Source: Pseudomonas sp. RIT623
Lineage (GTDB): Bacteria > Pseudomonadota > Gammaproteobacteria > Pseudomonadales > Pseudomonadaceae
Reading direction: 5' to 3'
NCBI RefSeq assembly: GCF_004519305.1
Contig: NZ_SOZA01000027.1
Coordinates: 1-64,000, forward strand
Length of the DNA: 64,000 bases
The position numbers were made by a program, and so were the translations under genes. Positions 35,164 to 42,624 of the stretch are shown piece by piece (position 1 is the first letter of the stretch; each line of letters begins with the position of its first letter). The notes below the pieces were generated by a model. It did no database searches, had not been told where the DNA came from, and saw only the letters and a list, made by a program, of their open reading frames with translations.

Positions 35164-35781
35164 TCATTGGGACAACGAGGGGGTGGCGCGGCGCAAGCGC
35201 TGGGCTTGCTGGGCGATCAGCTTGAGGGCAATGGCGGCGAACATCAGGGCGAAGGCCAGGGGATACCAGCCGCCCAGGGGAATGCGCTTGTAGAACGACA
35301 GGCAGAACACCGCGGCCAGCACCCAGGTGCCGGTGCTGTGCAGACCCTTCCACAGGCGTGGGCCGAGCAGGCGCATGGGCGCCTTGAACGAGGTCAGGGT
35401 CAGCAGCAGGATGAACAGATAGCCTAGCGATCCGGGGATATTCGCCACGGCCGTGCGACCTGCCCAGAACAGCTCGGGGTAGCGTTGCGCATACAGGTAG
35501 ATCAGTGCCCCGTGCACGCTGTGCGAGAAGGCGAAGGCCAGGCCGATGTAGCGCCGCTCACGCAGTAGTTGGCGGCTGGCCGCGCACGGCAGCAAAGTGA
35601 CCAGCGCCGAGGCGAGGAAGGCCGCCAGGAACAAGGCGAACGAACTGCGTGCGGTGGCGCGGATGGCACTGCGCAAGCCTTCGACGCCAAACGGTTGGCT
35701 GAGCAGCATTGCGGCAGTCATCAGCAGGGTAAGGGCGGCAAGGGCAGTGAACAGCTTCCAGCCGCATGGCAGGGCTTTCAT
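35164..35781 (-). CDS. Ferric-reductase-like transmembrane protein
   Basis: The 205-residue product has about six membrane segments: LFTALAALTLLMTAAMLL, FALFLAAFLASALVTLLP, IGLAFAFSHSVHGALIYLYA, GSLGYLFILLLTLTSFKA, LHSTGTWVLAAVFCLSFYK and a final helix. The histidines in AFSHSVHG and LHSTGTW are spaced like the haem ligands of the ferric-reductase/YedZ (MsrQ) superfamily. An electron-transfer role in the membrane is inferred. It is upstream of, and probably co-transcribed with, the HvfX-like gene. No MsrP-like partner gene is adjacent. Confidence 0.78.
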   Translation of the reverse strand: MKALPCGWKLFTALAALTLLMTAAMLLSQPFGVEGLRSAIRATARSSFALFLAAFLASALVTLLPCAASRQLLRERRYIGLAFAFSHSVHGALIYLYAQRYPELFWAGRTAVANIPGSLGYLFILLLTLTSFKAPMRLLGPRLWKGLHSTGTWVLAAVFCLSFYKRIPLGGWYPLAFALMFAAIALKLIAQQAQRLRRATPSLSQ

Positions 35782-35900
35782 GGGTGGTTTCCCCGGAGCA
35801 GGCGGCGAGGGCGGGCTGCCTTCGCGCGGTGGTGGCCGGGAGTGTGCGGTGGTGGGGTATCTGCAGTGTGTCGCGCTACAGCGGGTTGTGTATCAATGTG

Positions 35901-35986
35901 TAGACGCCGGCTTGCCGGCGAACAACGGCGCAGCCGGTGCCATCCACTGCGGCGCCGGGTTCGCCAGCAAGCTGGCTCCTACGGGG
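35901..35986. repeat. REP pair in intergenic spacer
   Basis: Inverted REP units TAGACGCCGGCTTGCCGGCG and TTCGCCAGCAAGCTGGCTCC lie in the spacer between the ferric-reductase-like gene start and the Sel1-like gene stop, both on the minus strand. The spacer otherwise shows nothing clear. Confidence 0.65.
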
Positions 35987-36012
35987 AGGTTGGTGCGGGA
36001 GCGGGCGCTCAC

Positions 36013-36735
36013 TTAGCGCTGGCTGGCCAGGCGTTGCTGGGCGGCGGCGCAGCCATTGATCTCCACCGCCTTTTCCAGGAAACCCTGGCGTTGCTGTGGA
36101 TCGAGTTCGCCAAGCAGGCGGTAGATTTCCGCCTGATAGTCACGTTGGCGTCCCCACTGCATCTGCAACCCCTGCGGCCGGGCGCGGCTGCAGGCCAGGC
36201 GCGTCGCCGGTTGCGGATAGTAGGGCGCGTACAAGGTGGCCATGCTGGGCACCGCTGCCAACGCCTCGCGGTAGGCTGGGCTGGCATTGTAAGGCGTACA
36301 CCACCGGGCTATGGCCAGTGCCGGTGGCGCGAAGCCCTGCTTGAGGCTGGCCTCCAGCAATGGGCAGGCAGCGTCGGCGATCTGCCCGGCAGGCAGGTAG
36401 GTGGTGTAATACAGCGCCAGGCGATACTGCGCCACTGGATGGCCAAGGGCGACCGAGCGCTTGAGCAGCGCCACGGCCGACGGCAGGGTATGGGCCATGG
36501 CCTGGCCCTGACGGCTCAGCTCGGGGTCCCCGGCCGAGGCGCGCAGCGGGCTGGCGCTGTCGTCCTGGCTGTCGGCCTGCTCCAGCAATGGCAGGGCCTG
36601 GCGATACAGCAGGTCGGCATGGGGGTCGATGTTCACCTCCAGCGCCTGCACGGCAAAGGCCGCCAGCAACAGTGGCAAAAGGCTCATGCGGCTTGCGCGC
36701 ATGGCCAACAGCTGGGGGGCGACAGGGGAAGTCAT
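36013..36735 (-). CDS. Sel1-repeat-like periplasmic protein
   Basis: The 240-residue product has an N-terminal hydrophobic segment (MSLLPLLLAAFAVQALE) that looks like a signal peptide if translation starts at Met12 or Met17. Then come helical units such as ALLKRSVALGHPVAQYRLALYY and PLLEASLKQGFAPPALAIA, with spacing of Sel1/TPR repeats, and a C-terminal QRQGFLEKAVEINGCAAAQQRL. Sel1 proteins act as protein-protein scaffolds. I do not recognise a specific family. The neighbouring SGNH-like gene is on the same strand 92 bases upstream. The exact start is uncertain because no clear ribosome site precedes any of the candidate ATGs. Confidence 0.65.
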   Translation of the reverse strand: MTSPVAPQLLAMRASRMSLLPLLLAAFAVQALEVNIDPHADLLYRQALPLLEQADSQDDSASPLRASAGDPELSRQGQAMAHTLPSAVALLKRSVALGHPVAQYRLALYYTTYLPAGQIADAACPLLEASLKQGFAPPALAIARWCTPYNASPAYREALAAVPSMATLYAPYYPQPATRLACSRARPQGLQMQWGRQRDYQAEIYRLLGELDPQQRQGFLEKAVEINGCAAAQQRLASQR

Positions 36736-36827
36736 GGCAGGTACGCGTATGCCTCAGGCGGATCAGGAGCGACGACGGCGTATTCTAGCCAGCCAGCGTG
36801 CTTCGCCGAAAGCCCGATCCGTCGTAA

Positions 36828-37913
36828 TCAGCCCGGCTTGATCGGTGAAACCTTGCGCAGGGCATGGTTTTCCTGGGCCAGGCCGAGCTTGGCGGTGATG
36901 ACCTTGGCCAAGGCGTTGTTGCCCAGGTCGTTGAAATGTAGGCGGTCGACGAACAGGTCCTGGGTAAAGGCTGGCGAACTGCCGAGCATGCAGTTCATGT
37001 CGTAGCAGGGGATTGGCTCGGCCTGGTTCTTGATGCGACGCAAGAAGGCCATGTGCAGTTGGCTGTCGAAAGCGCCGCCGATCAGGCGGTCGAAGTTCGA
37101 CGGTTGGCGCTCGAGCGCGGCCAGCATGGCCTGTTCGCCGCTGGGCAGGGCTTCCCGGCACCAGGGCAGCAATGGCTGGAGGATGAAGGTGAGGGTGGTA
37201 TGGCCGTCGGCCAGCAAGCGGTCCCATTGCCGCAGGGTGCGGCCGATGCTGTCGGCGGCGCGGATCAGGCGTTTGTCCGGGCTCGACAGCGGTTCGATGT
37301 CTGGCCACGGCGGCACGCGGCGCGACGCCAAGGCCTGGCCCAGGCGTTGCCAGAGCGATTCGCGGCGTGCAGGGGGCGTCGCTGGCACGCCTTCGTTGAA
37401 ACGGTTGAGGAAGTCCTGGTAAACCTGGGCCCTTTGCGGGTCCTGGCTGCCGGCCAGCACTTCGCCGAGGGTTTCTTGGGCCAGGGTATTGAGGCCGCTG
37501 AGCACCACCACATGGCCGATCTGGCCAAAGCGATGCTGGTGGGTGAGGAACAGCAGCAGTTCCTGGGTCGCGTTGAGCCCGCAGCCGGCCAGGCTCAGCC
37601 AGACTTCGCCGGTCAGTTGCGACAGGTACGAGGCCACCGTGTGCTCGTCGGAGCTGGCGCCGATGCCCATGGCCGTGGAACCACCCACCAGCACATTGAC
37701 CCGCGCCGCGCCACCGCGCTCGGCCACCGAGAAACGCTTGCCGGCGCAGTGGCTGTAGCGCAGCCCCAAGGCATCGGTGTTGATGGTGCCGGAGCGATAG
37801 CCGCGCTCATGTAGGTAGAGCATCTGCGGCGCCCGCCGACTGCCCCGTTGCAGAAAACGCTGGTAGTCATGGGGCAGCGGGCTGCCTGGCGAGGTGTCGT
37901 CGATCGGGGCCAT
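36828..37913 (-). CDS. SGNH/GDSL-like hydrolase family protein
   Basis: The 361-residue soluble protein contains NVLVGGSTAMGIGASSDEHTV, whose GGSTxxG fits block I of SGNH hydrolases, GHVVVLSGLNTLAQ in a block III-like position (GxNxL), and DRLHFNDLGNNALA, a block V (DxxHxxxxG) with the catalytic Asp/His pair. The N-terminus (RGYRSGTINTDALGLRYS) resembles the start of Pseudomonas SGNH-type proteins found near secondary-metabolite genes. No signal peptide is visible. The ATG at 37913 was chosen because homologous-looking sequence starts there; the frame runs on through the neighbouring LysE gene but only as its shadow. Substrate unknown. Confidence 0.72.
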   Translation of the reverse strand: MAPIDDTSPGSPLPHDYQRFLQRGSRRAPQMLYLHERGYRSGTINTDALGLRYSHCAGKRFSVAERGGAARVNVLVGGSTAMGIGASSDEHTVASYLSQLTGEVWLSLAGCGLNATQELLLFLTHQHRFGQIGHVVVLSGLNTLAQETLGEVLAGSQDPQRAQVYQDFLNRFNEGVPATPPARRESLWQRLGQALASRRVPPWPDIEPLSSPDKRLIRAADSIGRTLRQWDRLLADGHTTLTFILQPLLPWCREALPSGEQAMLAALERQPSNFDRLIGGAFDSQLHMAFLRRIKNQAEPIPCYDMNCMLGSSPAFTQDLFVDRLHFNDLGNNALAKVITAKLGLAQENHALRKVSPIKPG

Positions 37914-37927
37914 GGGCGCTGCTCGGC

Positions 37928-38560
37928 TCAGGCCGCCAGGGCCTTGAGGTTGTACGCCAGGCCAACGCCGGCGATCAACAGCAGCGCCACGCCGGACGCC
38001 AGGCTGATCACGCGGTTGCTGCGCGGCGAAGCGATCTTGCCGATGGCGAAGATGTACAGGCTGAGCACGGCGAAGTCGATGGCGATCCACAACAGCGACA
38101 GCACCAGCATGCTTTTGCCGAACGATTCGGTGATCTGGATGAACTGCGGGAAGAAGGAAATGAAGAAGATGATGTCCTTGGGGTTGGAAATACCCACCAT
38201 GAAGCCCTGCAGCAAGCCGCCACGCCCCGGTTGCACCACCGGCGTATCCGCTTCGGGGCTGTCGGCCGGTTGCTGCAAGGCTTCGCGCAGGGTACCCAGG
38301 GCGATGTAGCCGATGAACAGGCAACCCAGCAGGCTCATGCCGTTGAGCCAGTTCTTGTCGATGGCCGCGCTGGTCATGATGATCCAGGCCGCGGCGCCGA
38401 TCAGCACCAGTGACGCCCAGTTGGTGCCCACGGCGGTGAACAGTGCCTTGCGCGAGCCCGAGGCGGCGGCGGTATTGACGATCAGCGCCACCACCGGGCC
38501 AGGGGTGGCGATCAGCAGCAGCACGGTGAGGGCGTAAGTGGCGGTCAGGGCGGTATTCAC
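37928..38560 (-). CDS. LysE family amino-acid exporter
   Basis: The 210-residue product has six membrane segments and the LysE/RhtB start: LTATYALTVLLLIATPGPVVALIVNTAAASGSRKAL, then GLLQGFMVGISNPKDIIFFISFFPQFI, the second family block. It exports amino acids or small related molecules. The GTG at 38560 was chosen since it lies 2 bases after the stop of the YqcI/YcgG gene and starts the protein at a normal LysE position; the upstream extension would be inside that gene. The pairing with a YqcI/YcgG gene and a divergent LysR suggests one regulated unit. Confidence 0.88.
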   Translation of the reverse strand: MNTALTATYALTVLLLIATPGPVVALIVNTAAASGSRKALFTAVGTNWASLVLIGAAAWIIMTSAAIDKNWLNGMSLLGCLFIGYIALGTLREALQQPADSPEADTPVVQPGRGGLLQGFMVGISNPKDIIFFISFFPQFIQITESFGKSMLVLSLLWIAIDFAVLSLYIFAIGKIASPRSNRVISLASGVALLLIAGVGLAYNLKALAA

Positions 38561-38562
38561 AT

Positions 38563-39336
38563 TCAATTCTCGATCAGGGGAGCAGCAGTTGCGGTATGGA
38601 ACGGGCAGCGCGCCGGGTTCAGCGACCCGGGCTCCTGCAGTTGGTATTGGCGCCACTCGAAATTGTCGTCCTGGCCGAAGAAGCCAAGGGAGTCAGGCAT
38701 CACGCCGTCGTTGTAGTGGTGGACCCGGTCGCGAATGCGCGCGCGGATGCGCTGGCCGCTTTCGGTACTGGCGCTGGCCACTTCGTCGAAACTTTCCCGG
38801 GGGTTGATGACGAAGGCGATGTGCTGGCCCAGGTTGCGGCTTTTCATCAGTTGGTGACCGGGGAAACTCATGTTGACGAACAGCGGCATGCCGGCGAAAC
38901 AGAACGCCCAGCGGGGGTCGTGGGGGTCTTGCGGCACCTCGGCTGGCCAGGGCCGCGGGTCGCGGGCGTGAACCTGGTGTAGCACCTCCCAGGCCAGGCC
39001 CTGCTGGGCGGCGAGCGAGGTGGCCGGGTCGGTTTGCAGAAACACCAGCAGCGGGTGGCCGATGCGTTGCTTGAGCGGGATCGGTTCGACAGTGCTGATG
39101 TAGTCGGCCAGGCCCCGGGCGATATCGTCGGCCAAGCGCTCGGCACGGGCGAAAATCACATGGCAGGTGCGCGCGGTGACCGCCTTGCGCCCGAATAGGC
39201 AAGGGAAGTCGGGGTTGGCCAAGGTTTGCTTGAAGTGTTCTATGGTCTTGTGCGTCCAGTGGTGCCGGTTGTGCACATGTTCATCGGCCAGCTCTAGCGC
39301 GTCCAGGCGGTAGCAGTTTCCATAACCCGTAAACAT
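38563..39336 (-). CDS. YqcI/YcgG family protein
   Basis: The 257-residue product carries NPDFPCLFGRKAVTARTCHVIFA near the N-terminus, WEVLHQVHARDPRPWPAEVPQDPHDPRWAFCFAGMPLFVNMSFPGHQLMKSRNLG in pieces along the middle and RDRVHHYNDGVMPDSLGFFGQDDNFEWRQY at the C-terminal side. These blocks (FPCLFGRKA, FCFAGMPLFVN, RNLG) mark the YqcI/YcgG family, whose chemistry is not established to my knowledge. Histidines and cysteines in the conserved blocks hint at metal or haem binding. It is followed immediately by the LysE gene and faces a LysR gene. Confidence 0.82.
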   Translation of the reverse strand: MFTGYGNCYRLDALELADEHVHNRHHWTHKTIEHFKQTLANPDFPCLFGRKAVTARTCHVIFARAERLADDIARGLADYISTVEPIPLKQRIGHPLLVFLQTDPATSLAAQQGLAWEVLHQVHARDPRPWPAEVPQDPHDPRWAFCFAGMPLFVNMSFPGHQLMKSRNLGQHIAFVINPRESFDEVASASTESGQRIRARIRDRVHHYNDGVMPDSLGFFGQDDNFEWRQYQLQEPGSLNPARCPFHTATAAPLIEN

Positions 39337-39509
39337 GATTTCCCCAGGTCTATCGATGTGACCGCGTCAAGGTGATTTTTCCGGCATATCCATGCGGTTT
39401 GGCTATATAAAATTGTTATTTAGCAGCATTTTCCGTGAGGGTCGCTGCGTTGTAAAACGCCTGGAACTATGACCTACTATGAGCCTTGCTCATGCTCTGG
39501 AAGGCGCTC

Positions 39510-40430
39510 ATGTCGGAACGGATTCAAGCCTTGCACGCCCTGCGGGCCTTCGAAGTGGCCTCGCGCTACGGCTCTTTCACCCGTGCCGCACAGGAGCTGG
39601 CCCTTACCCAGGGCGCGGTCAGCCATCACATCAAGACCCTCGAGGCGCTGTTCGGTTGCGACCTGTTCGAGCGCCGCGGCCCCAAGTTGCGCCTGACCGA
39701 GCATGGTCGGTTGCTGGCCCAGGAGCTCAAGGTCGGCTTCAAGATCATCGAAAATGCCTGCGCGCTGTTGCGCCAGGACCGTTATGGCATCCGTCTCAAG
39801 GCGCCGTCGACGCTCACCGTGCGCTGGCTGTTGCGGGCGCTGGACGGATTCAAGAAAGCCGACAACAGTTGCGCGGTGCAACTGTCCAGCGTATGGATGG
39901 ACATCGACGCGGTGGATTTCTATTCCGAGCCCTACGACTGCGCCATCCTCCTGGGCAATGGCCGCTTCCCGGCCGAGGTCGAGAGCCTCAAGCTGTTCGA
40001 CGAATGGCTGATCCCTGTCTGCCACCCCAGCTACCTTGGCAACCCCGCGCCACCGCTGTCGGTGCTCGACGACTGCGAGTTGCTTCATCCCTCGCCGGAC
40101 CGGCGCGATTGGCGGCGCTGGCTGGCGCGCCTGGACGCGCTGGAGATCGGCATCGACCAGGGCCAGGTATTCGACACCCTCGACCAGGGCATTTCGGCAG
40201 CCCAGCAAGGCCTGGGCATTTCGGTGGTCGACCTGGTGCTGGCCAGCGCCGACCTGGCGGCGGGCAACCTGGTCACGCCATTTCCACAGGCGGTGGCCAC
40301 CGGCGACGGCTACTACATGACCTGGCTCAAGGCCAGCCCCAAGGCCCACCAGATGCACAAGTTGCGTGAGTATCTGGTGGCGCAGGTGCCAGTTCTGGCA
40401 CACAGGGACATCAGTTATCTGTATGGGTGA
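39510..40430 (+). CDS. LysR family regulator, GcvA-like
   Basis: The 306-residue protein has an N-terminal winged helix (ALHALRAFEVASRYGSFTRAAQELALTQGAVSHHIKTLEALFGCDLFERRG), the GcvA-type subgroup, and a C-terminal effector domain with LTVRWLLRALDGF and ISAAQQGLGISVVD. The ATG at 39510 has GGAAG 6-10 bases upstream; an in-frame ATG at 39492 lacks one. It is divergent from the YqcI/YcgG-LysE pair with 173 bases between, containing GGCTATATAAAATTG that would serve as a -10 region. It probably regulates that pair. Confidence 0.9.
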   Translation: MSERIQALHALRAFEVASRYGSFTRAAQELALTQGAVSHHIKTLEALFGCDLFERRGPKLRLTEHGRLLAQELKVGFKIIENACALLRQDRYGIRLKAPSTLTVRWLLRALDGFKKADNSCAVQLSSVWMDIDAVDFYSEPYDCAILLGNGRFPAEVESLKLFDEWLIPVCHPSYLGNPAPPLSVLDDCELLHPSPDRRDWRRWLARLDALEIGIDQGQVFDTLDQGISAAQQGLGISVVDLVLASADLAAGNLVTPFPQAVATGDGYYMTWLKASPKAHQMHKLREYLVAQVPVLAHRDISYLYG

Positions 40431-40748
40431 TGGCGCTTCTCTATATGTGAATCATGGGCAGGCTTGTTACGGCTGAGTTGATCGGGAGGCTAGTATCCTG
40501 CATGGTTAATTCGTTTATGTTCTTTATTTGTTCCGCCCAATGATTTCGGGGGCTTTTAGATTAAAGAACTAACCGATCGGGACACTAGGCTCTGCCTCGG
40601 GAACAAGCTGTTCACTTTTGGCGGTGTCTTGGGCGCCCGGGCGGCGTTGCCACTCTTCGCCATAGCCCTGCTATGACTCGTTGCGGCGCCTTGACCGAAC
40701 ACCCAAGCCACTGGCCAAAAGAGAACGTAACAGGCGTGAAGCTATTTG
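40431..40748. other. Gene-free spacer with AT-rich start
   Basis: The 318 bases between the LysR gene and the first islet gene contain no gene. The first 130 bases are AT-rich, and the rest is a long imperfect inverted repeat listed separately. This is the left edge of the low-GC islet. Confidence 0.5.
40610..40732. repeat. Long imperfect inverted repeat
   Basis: The region folds back on itself: CTTTTGGC on the left pairs with GCCAAAAG on the right, GTCTTGGGCG with a CACCCAAGCC-type arm, and CATAG-CCCTG-CTATG (40661-40675) forms the tip. Overall similarity between arms is partial, with clear blocks and bulges. It may be an intergenic structured repeat, an RNA hairpin acting as terminator for the minus-strand gene next to it, or a decayed mobile element. 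Confidence 0.55.
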
Positions 40749-41240
40749 TCAGGCAGCGCTAAGCCTGACGCGCGCGTAAAAGGTACCAATAAGTCCACCA
40801 TTTGCGCCAGGTTCTGGGAGATCAAGCAAGTATAAGTGGGGCATGTAATATTTTCCATTGTACATGATTTTTTTATTGGATGCCGCGGCCACCATGTCGA
40901 GTGCAGAGTCTCCCCATATGTCGTCGTATAAATTTCCAGGAAGGTCTAAAATGCATCGGTCTGATACATCCATGATGGTGTTGTCGTTGTTGCTATCATC
41001 CACTGGTCTCAATGGATGCTCATCCACGTTGTCTTTTTCGCCTACGATTTCAATCGATTCGATGTACAACGAGGACCCATTTTTGATTGTCTTGTACTTA
41101 AGCTCTTTAGGTCGAATGCTCAAGGTTGGTTTTTCGCTCCTGAATATTCGTAGGGAGCTAGAGTTCTCTACCGCTTTGGCGACAGACCATGCCAAACGGG
41201 GGGGGACAGTGAAAATTTCGCCCTGAAAATTAAATTTCAT
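40749..41240 (-). CDS. Unknown protein, 163 aa, low-GC islet
   Basis: Strong ribosome site CCAAGGAGG precedes the ATG at 41240. The protein begins MKFNFQGEIFTVPPRLAW, is rich in Asn, Asp, Lys and Ser, and ends PHLYLLDLPEPGANGGLIGTFYARVRLSAA over several segments. No signal peptide or membrane helix is visible. Codon use is AT-rich (many AAT, GAT, ATT), unlike the GC-rich genome around it, which is a sign of recent transfer. It is divergent from another low-GC gene with a matched motif upstream. Neither is recognised; an effector/immunity-like or toxin-related pair is possible but unsupported. Confidence 0.72.
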   Translation of the reverse strand: MKFNFQGEIFTVPPRLAWSVAKAVENSSSLRIFRSEKPTLSIRPKELKYKTIKNGSSLYIESIEIVGEKDNVDEHPLRPVDDSNNDNTIMDVSDRCILDLPGNLYDDIWGDSALDMVAAASNKKIMYNGKYYMPHLYLLDLPEPGANGGLIGTFYARVRLSAA

Positions 41241-41552
41241 TGTAAACCTCCTTGGTTGTTGGTTCCTGCGCATCCTATTTACCAAGTGGGGCAGCGAGTG
41301 ACAACTAGTAGTTTTGCTAGGTGTGGTTCAGGTGCGTTCTCTGATATAGCTGCGGAGAACGCTGCGTCGTTCCATTAACCGATGGAAGGCTCATCCGGGG
41401 AAAGAAAGGAGCGCATGCAGCACGGGTCAGACGGCCTGTCCTGAGTAAGGAGGAGAACCTATAGGGACCTGTTAGTTTTACTAGTGTCCAAGCTGTGCTA
41501 TCGGAGTGAATAATGAAATTGCTCCTATTCCCTACCCTCGGAGGAAACAAGC
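41241..41552. promoter_or_regulatory. Divergent promoter region with symmetric motif
   Basis: The 312-base spacer between two divergent low-GC genes carries a similar motif facing each gene. On the coding strand of the left gene it reads AAAACTACTAGTTGTCA (41299-41315), 59 bases before its ATG; for the right gene AGTTTTACTAGTGTCCA (41474-41490), 63 bases before its ATG. The common core is TACTAGT followed by GTC. Equal distance and orientation suggest one regulator or sigma factor serving both genes. Confidence 0.5.
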
Positions 41553-42200
41553 ATGACTAACAAATCTGGCGCTATGGATAATGACAAGAACGTAAATTGG
41601 GAAATCGATAAAAACTTCCCTTTTAATTTGGTGGAGACAGAGCTCAGTACGCAAGGTAACGGTTATTTTTATAGGATTGAAGTTCTGTTGAAGGTGGGTG
41701 AGATCGCATCAGTCACTACGATTCCTTCGGAGGATCAAAGGTTTGCGAATGTTCAGCCTTGGGGTAGTTCGTGGGGGATTTACAGGTTTTATAAATTTGG
41801 CAGTGCCAGAACTATCAATAATCCATCGCGCCACGTTCCGGGGCCGTTGAGTATTAAAAAAGATGTACTCACGTTAAGTTATCATATCTGGGCTCAGCAG
41901 AATGACGATACTAAGAAGTTTGATCATCCGATGAATATGGTGATCATTGATCGTGGCTATGCGAACATGATTGAATCTTTGACGAAAGACAAAATAGAGG
42001 ACGTTATGGCTGACCCGGATCATCCAGCACGCAAAGAGCTTTCTACGCAGTCCGGGCGATACAATCTTAGGGCTGAGGCGTACACTGGGGAGGATGATGA
42101 ATATATCTGGATGATGATGCGCTTCGTCTTCTTGGGAAGCACGGCCAGTTTCAAAGTGGTCAAAAAAAAACGACCGAGCGTTGATGGGTCGTCTGCCTGA
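41553..42200 (+). CDS. Unknown protein, 215 aa, low-GC islet
   Basis: The ATG follows CGGAGGAAACAAGC. The protein starts MTNKSGAMDNDKNVNWEIDK, continues with strands such as GNGYFYRIEVLLKVGEIASV and WGSSWGIYRFYKFGSA, and ends YIWMMMRFVFLGSTASF plus a basic tail KVVKKKRPSV. It has no clear signal peptide; it looks like a soluble beta-rich protein with aromatic strands. Codon use is AT-rich as in the divergent partner. No family is recognised. Two MITE-like elements lie directly downstream, supporting acquisition by transfer. Confidence 0.75.
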   Translation: MTNKSGAMDNDKNVNWEIDKNFPFNLVETELSTQGNGYFYRIEVLLKVGEIASVTTIPSEDQRFANVQPWGSSWGIYRFYKFGSARTINNPSRHVPGPLSIKKDVLTLSYHIWAQQNDDTKKFDHPMNMVIIDRGYANMIESLTKDKIEDVMADPDHPARKELSTQSGRYNLRAEAYTGEDDEYIWMMMRFVFLGSTASFKVVKKKRPSVDGSSA

Positions 42201-42227
42201 ATGGATGAATGATAGATGGGTTCAATT

Positions 42228-42337
42228 GTGCACGAAAAGTCTTGAGGGAAAAGCAGCCGAGCAAGCGGAGCCTGCTGGAGTACATGAGCCTTGTGAGGCT
42301 GTTTTCAACGCAGCATGAATGATTCTCGTACAGATCC
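42228..42337 (+). mobile_element. MITE-like element, copy A (degenerate)
   Basis: From a CACGAAAAGTCTTGAG end to TCGTACAGATCC, this 110-base stretch shares CAGCCGAGCAAGCG, GAGGCTGTTTTCAACGCAG and the tip CGTACAGA-CC with copy B read on the other strand. It has lost part of the interior and the ends are decayed. It carries no gene, so it is a non-autonomous remnant, probably related to an IS5-like element with ends of this form (inference). Confidence 0.6.
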
Positions 42338-42449
42338 GATGAGTCGCCAGGGCCGCGATCAAGCTAAATGAGAATCGGCAAGCAATGACGACTGACACGC
42401 TTCAATGGCTCCGCCGACACAACACATGGGAGCATCGTAGGATACGTTA

Positions 42450-42589
42450 GGCTCTGTACGAAAAGCCTTGATACTCGTTCATACTGCGTTGAAAACAGCC
42501 TCGGAATATTCAAGGACTTCAGTACACTGCGCTTGCTCGGCTGTGTTCGCCTTGCCTGACCTTCGTCTCAAGACTTTCCATACAGCGCC
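42450..42589 (-). mobile_element. MITE-like element, copy B
   Basis: The 140-base stretch begins GGCTCTGTACGAAAAGCC and ends in the inverted form GACTTTCCATACAGCGCC; the two 22-base termini match at about 18 positions. The interior has CAGCCTCGG and GCTTGCTCGGCTG, shared in reverse with copy A. There is no transposase. With copy A it forms an inverted pair 112 bases apart. Confidence 0.65.
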
Positions 42590-42624
42590 TAAGTGTCGCG
42601 CTGCCGAGCCAAGCGCTTGCAGTA

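Noticed and set aside
37914..38324. N-terminal extension of the SGNH-like gene into the LysE gene
   Set aside because: The extension is antisense-like in composition, lies over the LysE coding sequence in another frame, and no homologous features precede MAPIDD.
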